DNA of 5,380 nucleotides, from contig JALWLM010000190.1 in assembly GCA_027084145.1 (NCBI GenBank), positions 1 to 5,380 on the forward strand, given 5' to 3'. Shown here piece by piece: positions 1 to 5,046 of this stretch. The notes under the pieces are model-generated. The model had not been told where the DNA came from. It ran no database searches and was given only the letters and a program-made list of their open reading frames with translations. Position 1 is the first letter of the stretch. Each line of letters opens with the position of its first letter. Position numbers and translations under genes: made by a program. This DNA comes from Crocinitomicaceae bacterium (GTDB lineage: Bacteria; Bacteroidota; Bacteroidia; Flavobacteriales_D; Crocinitomicaceae).

Positions 1-44
1 GACGAAAAGATACGATATTTACTTGACTGAAAAAAAAATATAAT

Positions 45-836
45 ATGATACATATGTTTTCACCTGCTAACATCATTACATCTTTAAATCTATTATCAGG
101 TGTTTTTTCTATTTTATTGATACTTTCTGGAAATTTGATGGATGGTGTAGCATTGATTTTTTTAGGTGCAATTTTTGATTTTTTAGATGGTTTTGTTGCT
201 CGATGGACGCGTTCGTATAGCGAATTAGGAAAACAACTAGATTCATTGGCAGATATTGTTACGTTCGGTGTTGCTCCCGGTATAATGATGTTTGTTGTAT
301 TAACACTATCCGTTACTTTTGATGATGGTCTTTCGGTGTTTTCGTCAAAACAAATTGCAGAAACATGGATGCAGTGGTTGAGTTCTATAACTAAAAGAGA
401 TGCTGATTTATTCCCGTTAGTTGCTTTTTGCATTCCTTTCTTTTCATTGTTTAGACTGGCTAAGTTTAATATTGACACAAAACAGTCTGAACGTTTTATA
501 GGTCTTCCTACTCCTGCGAATACTATTTTTTTCTGTACTTATCCTCTTGTTCTTTCGGATGTTGATAATAAAGCGTTAAATTTTCTATTTGACCCGTCAT
601 TAATAGTTGTAATTATATTGATTATGAGTTTTTTATTAGTGTCAAATATGCCGTTGTTTTCATTGAAATTTAAAACATTTAAATGGAAAGGAAATGAGAT
701 TAGAATTATTTTTCTGTTGATAAGTTTGCTATTTATTTTTGTTTTTCATTTTTGGTCTATTGCAATAATCGTATTTTTGTACCTGTTTTTATCACTTATT
801 GAAAATTTTTATAACGCAAGGAGAAATGAAATTTAA
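45..836 (+). CDS. pssA: CDP-diacylglycerol--serine O-phosphatidyltransferase (phosphatidylserine synthase)
   Basis: This integral membrane enzyme transfers a phosphatidyl group from CDP-diacylglycerol to L-serine, making phosphatidylserine, the precursor of phosphatidylethanolamine. The CDP-alcohol phosphatidyltransferase motif is complete: D45, D48, G49, A52, R53, G62, D66 and D70, in the spacing D-x2-D-G-x2-A-R-x8-G-x3-D-x3-D. A second segment typical of PssA, FIGLPTPAN, lies at residues 151-159. About seven or eight hydrophobic stretches are visible (roughly 8-29, 33-50, 73-92, 122-141, 157-171, 184-206 and 219-252). The length of 263 aa fits the membrane-embedded Bacillus-type family, not the E. 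coli peripheral type. There are two candidate starts, ATG at 45 and ATG at 54; the mature core does not depend on the choice, and an in-frame TGA at 24-26 limits any extension. The 3' end overlaps purS by 11 nt, which suggests co-transcription. The function call is strong; the exact start is not certain. Confidence 0.93.
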   Translation: MIHMFSPANIITSLNLLSGVFSILLILSGNLMDGVALIFLGAIFDFLDGFVARWTRSYSELGKQLDSLADIVTFGVAPGIMMFVVLTLSVTFDDGLSVFSSKQIAETWMQWLSSITKRDADLFPLVAFCIPFFSLFRLAKFNIDTKQSERFIGLPTPANTIFFCTYPLVLSDVDNKALNFLFDPSLIVVIILIMSFLLVSNMPLFSLKFKTFKWKGNEIRIIFLLISLLFIFVFHFWSIAIIVFLYLFLSLIENFYNARRNEI

Positions 837-1077
837 AGCTGAAATCGACATTATGCCATTAGACGCATTACTTGATCCTCAAGGTAAAGCAGTGACAAGT
901 AGTTTGAAAAATATAGGACTTGAAGCAGTGTCTAATGTTCGTATAGGCCGCCATATTCGCATGTTTATTGAGTCAGACTCAAAAGAAGAAGCTTCTAAAA
1001 TTGTAGATGAAGCTTGTGATAAACTTTTAGTAAACAAAATAATGGAGAGTTATACTTTTTCTATTGAAGAAGTATAG
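826..1077 (+). CDS. purS: Phosphoribosylformylglycinamidine synthase subunit PurS
   Basis: PurS is the small subunit of the three-part FGAM synthase (PurS, PurQ, PurL), which makes formylglycinamidine ribonucleotide from FGAR, glutamine and ATP in purine synthesis. It helps join the glutaminase PurQ to small-type PurL. The protein is 83 aa, the usual PurS length. Conserved features are LDPQGKAV at residues 16-23, VRIGRHI at 38-44 and the C-terminal CDKLLVNKIMESY at 64-76, an alternating beta/alpha pattern. The start chosen is ATG 826, because family members begin with a strand of the form M-K-x-K-A-E-I just before the LDPQG helix; a TTG at 799 would add nine residues unlike the family. AAGGAG lies at 818-823, only 2 nt from the ATG, so its use as a ribosome site is doubtful. 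The gene starts inside the last codons of pssA. purQ and purL are not in the window. Confidence 0.9.
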   Translation: MKFKAEIDIMPLDALLDPQGKAVTSSLKNIGLEAVSNVRIGRHIRMFIESDSKEEASKIVDEACDKLLVNKIMESYTFSIEEV

Positions 1078-1134
1078 TATTTCTTATTTTTTTGTAACTT
1101 CCAACTTTAGATTCAATTTTAAAAACAACTTAAA

Positions 1135-2088
1135 ATGGAAGAAGTAAAAAAGACCTCAAAAGAGAAAGGAGGATATATTGCTGCTATATTATTGTTATTG
1201 GGTGGAGTAGCCTTTTTAACTTATTTATATACTTCTAAAGGGAAGGAATTAGAACAATGCAGGAAAGAAAACGCGATCTTAACTGCAGATATGAATGGGA
1301 TGAACCAAATGTTATCAGGATACTTGGGGGATATGACCAATGATTTAAAAACGGATTTTGCAAATATGCTGGAGACTTATGACGCTCTATTGCAAGAAGA
1401 CAAAATCAATAAAGATTCATTGGAAGCACAAAAACAGCGGATTATGGAACTTCAAGAGGAGGTTAAGAAAGGTAAATTAACAGCTTATCAGTTGTTTAAG
1501 GCGCGGAAAGAGATTGAAACGATGAAGCGTATTATGAGAGGGTATATAGTACAGATTGATTCATTAAACACATTGAATAAAAAATTAACATACAACCTCG
1601 AAGAAACAGAGGGGAAATTACAGCTTACATCTCAGGAAAGAGACCAATACAAAAAAGAGGCGGAAGAAAAAGGAGAGTTAGTTAAAAAAGGGTCTAAACT
1701 TCAGGCTTATAATTTCAATTCAGGAGGACTAAAGCAAAAACTTAATGGAAGTATGGTGGAAACCAATAGAGCACGTAATACAGTTCAAATTCGCTCATTA
1801 TTTACCATATCTGCCAACCCTATCACGACTCCGGGTAAGAAGAAAGTATATATGCAGATTATTGCACCAAGTGGTAAGACTTTACAGCATAGTTCAGGGA
1901 ATATAATAGAAACGGAAAAAGGTTCTGTGCCTTTCTCTGATTACAAAGAAATTGATTATCAAAATCAAAGAATAGATGTTGGGATTTATTATCGCTTAGC
2001 AGGAGCTAAGGCTGAGAAAGGAAATTATAAAGTAAATATTTATTGCCAAGGGCATCTTATAGGAACTGATAATTTTACTTTAAAGTAG
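1135..2088 (+). CDS. Membrane-anchored coiled-coil protein of unknown function
   Basis: I do not recognise a named family. The 317-aa protein has a short lysine-rich N-terminus (residues 1-12), one hydrophobic segment at about 13-32 (AAILLLLGGVAFLTYLY within it) and a long, highly charged helical region at about 35-185 with heptad-like spacing, rich in Glu, Lys, Gln and Leu. The C-terminal part, about 190-317, looks beta-rich (for example VQIRSLFTI at 217-225 and KVYMQIIAP at 237-245). The signal is an anchor, not a cleaved signal peptide: no lipobox or clear cleavage site follows. By the positive-inside rule the N-terminus would be cytoplasmic and the coil plus C-terminal domain periplasmic; this is inference. 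Similar anchor plus coil plus C-terminal beta-domain proteins are familiar as hypothetical proteins in Bacteroidota, from memory only. It lies 57 nt after purS and 9 nt before the RRM gene, so it probably shares a transcript with the latter. The ATG at 1135 follows an A-rich leader. Confidence 0.85.
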   Translation: MEEVKKTSKEKGGYIAAILLLLGGVAFLTYLYTSKGKELEQCRKENAILTADMNGMNQMLSGYLGDMTNDLKTDFANMLETYDALLQEDKINKDSLEAQKQRIMELQEEVKKGKLTAYQLFKARKEIETMKRIMRGYIVQIDSLNTLNKKLTYNLEETEGKLQLTSQERDQYKKEAEEKGELVKKGSKLQAYNFNSGGLKQKLNGSMVETNRARNTVQIRSLFTISANPITTPGKKKVYMQIIAPSGKTLQHSSGNIIETEKGSVPFSDYKEIDYQNQRIDVGIYYRLAGAKAEKGNYKVNIYCQGHLIGTDNFTLK

Positions 2089-2097
2089 ATTGAGTTA

Positions 2098-2373
2098 ATG
2101 ACAAATATTTTTATTGCAAATCTAGATTGGAGTATTACTTCTGAAGATTTAAAAGCTACATTTTCTGTTTTTGGAGAAGTTCATTTAGCACATGTGGTTT
2201 ATGAAAAAGACACTAAGAGGTCGAGAGGATTCGGTTATGTCGAAATGCCTAACGCTGAAGATGCGATTAGAGCAATTCAAGCATTAAATGGATTTGAAAT
2301 TAATGGAAGAAAAATAGATGTAAAAATTGCATCTTCAAAGAATAATCGTAAAAAACAAACAAAAAAACAATAA
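2098..2373 (+). CDS. Single-RRM RNA-binding protein
   Basis: This 91-aa protein is almost entirely one RNA recognition motif. RNP2 is IFIANL at residues 4-9 and RNP1 is RGFGYVEM at 43-50, with the aromatic positions F5, F45 and Y47 that stack on RNA bases. The rest of the beta-alpha-beta-beta-alpha-beta pattern is present, including ALNGFEINGRKIDV at 67-80. A basic tail (KNNRKKQTKKQ, residues 81-91) follows and probably adds nonspecific RNA affinity. Small single-RRM proteins are common in Bacteroidota, where those studied in Bacteroides (RbpA/RbpB type) act as post-transcriptional regulators; a similar role here is inference, and the RNA targets are unknown. The ATG at 2098 lies 9 nt after the TAG of the coiled-coil gene. 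The TAA is 1 nt before the ATG of the enoyl-CoA hydratase gene, so translation of the two may be coupled. The tail is encoded by A-rich DNA including a run of seven A at 2361-2367. Confidence 0.92.
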   Translation: MTNIFIANLDWSITSEDLKATFSVFGEVHLAHVVYEKDTKRSRGFGYVEMPNAEDAIRAIQALNGFEINGRKIDVKIASSKNNRKKQTKKQ

Positions 2374-2374
2374 T

Positions 2375-3148
2375 ATGTTAGAAGCAATCGATCAAGGGTA
2401 TGTAACACTTGCAGTTGATGAATTAGGAATAGCAACAGTTGAATTCGGACATCCGTTAAGTAATTCACTTCCCGGAAAAATATTGAATAAGTTAGCGGAA
2501 ACAATTACTAAAGTAGGAATAGATGATGACGTGAAAGTGGTCATATTAAAATCAGGAGGTGAAAGAGCTTTTTGTGCGGGAGCAAGTTTTGATGAATTGA
2601 TTTCAATAAAAGATTTTGAAACAGGGAAGAAGTTCTTTTCAGGGTTTGCAAACGTTATTAACGCTTGTAGAAAGTCTCCTAAATTGATTATAGGCCGTGT
2701 TCAAGGGAAGGCTGTTGGAGGAGGAGTTGGGTTAGCTTCTGCGGTAGATTATTGTTTTGCGACTAAGTACGCCGATATAAAACTCTCTGAATTAGCAGTA
2801 GGAATCGGGCCGTTTGTAGTTGGTCCTGCAGTAGAAAGAAAAATGGGAGTGTCAGCAATGAGTCAACTGGCAATCAATGCAACGGAATGGAGGACGGCTT
2901 ATTGGGCAAAAGAGCAAGGGCTTTATGCGGAAGTTTTTGAGAGTGTAGATGAAATGGATAAAAAAATAGAAGAATTATCAATTCGTCTGGCAAAGTCAAA
3001 CCCTGAAGCAATGACTTTATTGAAGAATATTTTCTGGGAAGGAACAGATCATTGGGATGAACTTTTAATGGAAAGAGCGGAAATGAGCGGAAAATTAGTT
3101 CTTTCAGACTTTACCATTAATGCAATTAATCAGTTTAAGAAAAAATAA
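2375..3148 (+). CDS. Enoyl-CoA hydratase/isomerase family protein (crotonase fold)
   Basis: This is a 257-aa member of the crotonase superfamily, which acts on acyl-CoA thioesters. The first oxyanion-hole strand is AFCAGASFDEL (residues 65-75) and the second is GGGVGLA (115-121). By alignment from memory with rat mitochondrial enoyl-CoA hydratase, E139 (in LSEL, 137-140) matches catalytic Glu164, while the position of Glu144 is G119. The enzyme thus keeps one of the two acid/base glutamates, as in several methylglutaconyl-CoA hydratase-like and isomerase-like members, so the exact reaction cannot be named. The overall sequence, including KLIIGRVQGKAVGGGVGL (103-120) and the C-terminal GKLVLSDFT, resembles a family I associate with Flavobacteriia. 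ATG 2375 is preferred over the TTG at 2327, which would add 16 lysine- and asparagine-rich residues read out of frame through the RRM gene. It begins 1 nt after the RRM stop and appears to be the last gene of its operon. Confidence 0.9.
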   Translation: MLEAIDQGYVTLAVDELGIATVEFGHPLSNSLPGKILNKLAETITKVGIDDDVKVVILKSGGERAFCAGASFDELISIKDFETGKKFFSGFANVINACRKSPKLIIGRVQGKAVGGGVGLASAVDYCFATKYADIKLSELAVGIGPFVVGPAVERKMGVSAMSQLAINATEWRTAYWAKEQGLYAEVFESVDEMDKKIEELSIRLAKSNPEAMTLLKNIFWEGTDHWDELLMERAEMSGKLVLSDFTINAINQFKKK

Positions 3149-3173
3149 TTTTTTGATTCAATGAAAAATTGAC

Positions 3174-3192
3174 ACAGAAAAGCTGTTTTTTT
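3174..3192 (+). terminator. Possible weak intrinsic terminator after the enoyl-CoA hydratase gene
   Basis: ACAG (3174-3177) can pair with CTGT (3183-3186) around a 5-nt loop, and the 3' arm runs directly into seven T (3186-3192). The U-tract and the location 25 nt after the stop codon fit a rho-independent terminator, but a 4-bp stem is shorter than usual, so the call is tentative. Confidence 0.3.
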
Positions 3193-3199
3193 ATGGTGT

Positions 3200-3224
3200 T
3201 TGCAATTTCTTTTGCAACTTTTTT
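3200..3224 (+). terminator. Second possible intrinsic terminator upstream of the rplM promoter
   Basis: TTGCAA (3200-3205) pairs with a second TTGCAA (3212-3217) around the 6-nt loop TTTCTT. One C and then six T (3219-3224) follow. The stem is 6 bp but has only two G-C pairs. It sits between the end of the left operon and the rplM promoter, where a transcription stop is expected. It may act with, or instead of, the hairpin just upstream. Confidence 0.35.
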
Positions 3225-3233
3225 CAAAATCAA

Positions 3234-3264
3234 TTTGTTAATAAAACTATTAATCATATCTTTG
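3234..3264 (+). promoter_or_regulatory. Bacteroidota-type sigma-A promoter for rplM-rpsI
   Basis: TTTG at 3234-3237 (the -33 element) is followed after exactly 19 nt by TATCTTTG at 3257-3264 (the -7 element, consensus TAnnTTTG). This matches the vegetative promoter pattern known from Bacteroides and Flavobacterium. Transcription would begin a few nucleotides downstream, near 3268-3272, giving a leader of roughly 45 nt before the GTG of rplM. The position, after possible terminators and in front of a ribosomal protein operon, makes this the best-supported promoter in the window. Confidence 0.82.
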
Positions 3265-3265
3265 C

Positions 3266-3300
3266 ACCCCAATTTGGGTAATTAGTCGTTAAACTAAATT
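3266..3300 (+). promoter_or_regulatory. Short rplM leader with small inverted repeats
   Basis: CCCAA (3268-3272) and TTGGG (3274-3278) form an inverted repeat with one central base at the likely transcription start. Just after it, AATTAGT (3280-3286) can pair with ACTAA-A-ATT (3293-3300) with one bulged A and a 6-nt CGTTAA loop. The second hairpin would lie 14 nt upstream of the GTG start. It could affect L13 translation, but the pairs are mostly A-U and may be chance in AT-rich DNA. Confidence 0.3.
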
Positions 3301-3314
3301 AAAAAAGAATAATT

Positions 3315-3770
3315 GTGGATACATTAAGTTACAAAACAATTTCCGCTAATAAAGAGACCGCAGATAAAAAGTGGTACATAGTGGATGCAGAAGGGCAGAC
3401 TGTTGGTCGTTTAGCTAGTAAAGTAGCCAAAGTCCTCCGAGGGAAGCATAAGCCGAATTTTACACCACATGCAGATTGTGGAGATAATGTAATTGTGATT
3501 AATGCCGAAAAAGTTTCTTTCTCAGGGACAAAGTTGGTTGACAAAACTTACATTAGACATACAGGATATCCCGGTGGTCAACGACAAGCAACAGCAGAGG
3601 AGCTATTGGCGAAAAATCCTGAACGAGTAGTAGAAAAAGCTATAAAAGGAATGTTGCCTAAGAATAAATTAGGAAGAGCCCTTTTTAGAAATTTAAAAGT
3701 ATACAAAGGAGCTGAGCATAAGCAAGAAGCTCAAAAGCCCGAAGTATTGAACCTAGATACATTTAAATAA
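3315..3770 (+). CDS. rplM: 50S ribosomal protein L13 (uL13)
   Basis: L13 is an early assembly protein of the large ribosomal subunit and binds 23S rRNA. The 151-aa product carries the family core: KWYIVDAEGQTVGRLAS (residues 19-35), GDNVIVINAEKV (56-67), YIRHTGYPGG (79-88) and the signature region VEKAIKGMLPKNKLGRALF (106-124). It is about nine residues longer than E. coli L13, mainly from an N-terminal MDTLSYKTISANK extension that I recall as typical of Flavobacteriia relatives. The start is GTG at 3315; no in-frame ATG occurs nearby (the first internal Met is residue 113) and the extension is family-like, so GTG is well supported. An A-rich leader precedes it and no good Shine-Dalgarno site is seen. 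It heads the operon, with rpsI 3 nt downstream. Confidence 0.97.
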   Translation: MDTLSYKTISANKETADKKWYIVDAEGQTVGRLASKVAKVLRGKHKPNFTPHADCGDNVIVINAEKVSFSGTKLVDKTYIRHTGYPGGQRQATAEELLAKNPERVVEKAIKGMLPKNKLGRALFRNLKVYKGAEHKQEAQKPEVLNLDTFK

Positions 3771-3773
3771 AAT

Positions 3774-4160
3774 ATGGAAGTAATAAACACATTAGGACGA
3801 AGAAAAACAGCTGTTGCCCGAGCTTACATGACAGAAGGTAAAGGTAATGTAACAGTAAATGGAAGAGATTATAAAGAATTTTTTCCTACGGAAGTTTTAC
3901 AGTTTAAAGTAACACAACCATTTGAACTTACGGATACAACAGGTAAGTTTGATGTGAAAATAAACGTTTCCGGAGGAGGAATTAATGGACAAGTAGAAGC
4001 TGTTCGCTTAGCAATCTCCAGAGCATTAGTTGAGGTAAATGAAGAAAATAAGCCTTTACTAAAAGCAAAAGGATTGATGACTAGAGATCCTAGAATGGTA
4101 GAAAGAAAGAAACCCGGGCAACCAAAAGCACGTAAAAAATTCCAATTCTCAAAACGTTAA
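3774..4160 (+). CDS. rpsI: 30S ribosomal protein S9 (uS9)
   Basis: S9 belongs to the head of the small ribosomal subunit, and its C-terminal tail reaches toward the P-site tRNA. The 128-aa protein has the N-terminal GRRKTAVARAY (residues 8-18), the family signature beginning GGGINGQVEAVRLA (67-80) and ending at ISRAL (81-85), and the basic tail ending KFQFSKR (122-128) with the invariant final arginine. The length is normal. It starts 3 nt after the rplM stop, the common L13-S9 pair, so the two should be made from one transcript and in equal amounts. The 108-nt gap that follows separates it from rpsB. Confidence 0.97.
   Translation: MEVINTLGRRKTAVARAYMTEGKGNVTVNGRDYKEFFPTEVLQFKVTQPFELTDTTGKFDVKINVSGGGINGQVEAVRLAISRALVEVNEENKPLLKAKGLMTRDPRMVERKKPGQPKARKKFQFSKR
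3921..3951 (+). promoter_or_regulatory. Promoter-like sequence inside rpsI (tentative)
   Basis: TTTG (3921-3924), a 19-nt spacer and TAAGTTTG (3944-3951) match the Bacteroidota promoter pattern exactly. It is oriented toward rpsB and lies about 320 nt before that start codon. Each TTTG here comes from a Phe codon followed by a codon starting with G, so the match may be coincidence. If real, it would let rpsB-tsf be transcribed apart from rplM-rpsI. Confidence 0.25.
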
Positions 4161-4177
4161 GAGATATTGGAAGTTGT

Positions 4178-4232
4178 TTAGTATCCAAGCCCTTGAGTAC
4201 TGCTTTATGCCCCTCTTGGAGCTGATTACTAA
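4178..4232 (+). promoter_or_regulatory. Structured rpsB leader (candidate autoregulatory element)
   Basis: The 108 nt between rpsI and rpsB contain a 12-bp interrupted stem. TTAGTATCCAAG (4178-4189) is complementary to CTTGGA (4215-4220) plus TACTAA (4227-4232), with GCTGAT (4221-4226) as a six-base bulge on the 3' side. The terminal loop is 25 nt (4190-4214). No U-run follows, so it is not a normal intrinsic terminator. rpsB leaders that bind S2 and repress rpsB-tsf are known in gammaproteobacteria; the same role here is inference by position. I do not recognise the fold as a named RNA family. Downstream lie AAGGAAGG (4240-4247), too far from the ATG to be a normal Shine-Dalgarno site, and an A-rich tract. 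Confidence 0.5.
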
Positions 4233-4268
4233 TATAAATAAGGAAGGTAAACAATTAAAAATTAAAAA

Positions 4269-5021
4269 ATGAAGAAATTAACATTTGAAGAATTATTAGA
4301 GGCAGGAGTTCATTTCGGACACTTGAAAAGAAAATGGAATCCGGCAATGGCGCCGTATATCTTTGAGGAAAAGAAAGGTATCCACATTATCGACTTAAAT
4401 AAAACGCTTGAACACCTTGAAAGATCGGCGGCAGCACTTAAGCAAATAGCAAAATCCGGAAAGAAAATTCTTTTTGTTGCAACAAAAAAGCAAGCAAAAG
4501 GAATTGTAGAAGAAAAAGTGAAAGAAGTTAATATGCCTTATGTTACTGAGAGATGGACAGGAGGTATGTTAACAAACTTCTCTACGACACGTAAGTCCAT
4601 AAAAAAGATGCAGGCTATCGATAAAATGAAGCAAGACGGAACGTGGGAAACGTTGAACAAAAGAGAACGTCTTTTTAAAACTCGTCAAAGAGAGAAGTTA
4701 GAAAAAACATTTGGCTCAATTGCAGATATGACGAGATTGCCTGCTGCAATTTTTATCATTGATATTGTTAAAGAACATATCGCATTGAAGGAAGCTAAGA
4801 GATTAAATATACCGGTTTTTGCAATGGTAGACACAAATGCAAATCCGAAATCGGTAGATTTCCCGATCCCTGCGAATGATGATGCTACAAAATCAATTGC
4901 TCTTATTGTCGGATATGTATGCGATGCAATTAAGGAAGGTCTTGAAGAAAGACGTTCTGCAAGAGAAGCTGCAAAAGCTAAAAAAGAAGCAACAAAGGAA
5001 GAAGCAAAAACAGAAAAATAA
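4269..5021 (+). CDS. rpsB: 30S ribosomal protein S2 (uS2)
   Basis: S2 joins the small subunit late in assembly, between head and body near S1 in those bacteria that have it. The 250-aa protein shows the first signature region, LLEAGVHFGHLKRKWNPAM (residues 9-27), then YIFEEKKGIHIIDL (30-43), ERWTGGMLTNF (94-104), and the second region, LPAAIFIIDIVKEHIALKEA (157-176) followed by IPVFAMVDTNANP (181-193). The last 25 or so residues are a Lys/Glu/Ala-rich, probably disordered tail, as in many Bacteroidota S2 proteins. The ATG at 4269 is preceded by an A-rich stretch with no close Shine-Dalgarno site, the usual style for this phylum. The structured leader upstream may control it. tsf begins 25 nt after the stop, the widely conserved rpsB-tsf pair. 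Confidence 0.97.
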   Translation: MKKLTFEELLEAGVHFGHLKRKWNPAMAPYIFEEKKGIHIIDLNKTLEHLERSAAALKQIAKSGKKILFVATKKQAKGIVEEKVKEVNMPYVTERWTGGMLTNFSTTRKSIKKMQAIDKMKQDGTWETLNKRERLFKTRQREKLEKTFGSIADMTRLPAAIFIIDIVKEHIALKEAKRLNIPVFAMVDTNANPKSVDFPIPANDDATKSIALIVGYVCDAIKEGLEERRSAREAAKAKKEATKEEAKTEK

Positions 5022-5046
5022 CAAACAAATTTAAATTTATAAAGAC

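Noticed and set aside
1..43. Possible 3' end of an upstream gene on the + strand.
   Set aside because: All three + frames are closed by stops in this stretch (ending at 26, 30 and 43), and none of the remaining 7-13 codons is recognisable, so no frame can be preferred.
721..728. TAAGTTTG, a -7 promoter-like box inside pssA upstream of purS.
   Set aside because: No TTTG lies about 19 nt upstream, so it is most likely a chance match in AT-rich coding sequence.
799..825. TTG start extending PurS by nine residues.
   Set aside because: The extension is unlike PurS N-termini and lies inside pssA; ATG 826 gives a family-typical 83-aa protein.
1078..1134. Promoter or terminator in the purS to coiled-coil gene gap.
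   Set aside because: A T-run (1087-1093) and a TTTG (1091-1094) are present, but no stem precedes the T-run and no TAnnTTTG lies at the right distance.
2327..2374. TTG start extending the enoyl-CoA hydratase by 16 residues.
   Set aside because: The extension is low-complexity sequence read out of frame through the RRM gene's basic tail; ATG 2375 gives the normal length.
2277..2504. 75-codon open frame on the - strand.
   Set aside because: It lies across the RRM and enoyl-CoA hydratase genes, has no recognisable domain, and is explained as a shadow of AT-rich coding sequence.
2644..2653. Perfect palindrome GTTTGCAAAC, a possible operator.
   Set aside because: It is inside the enoyl-CoA hydratase coding region, is explained by its codons, and has no second copy near a promoter.
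3329..3544. 71-codon open frame on the - strand.
   Set aside because: It is entirely antisense to rplM, a strongly conserved gene, and shows no protein family features.
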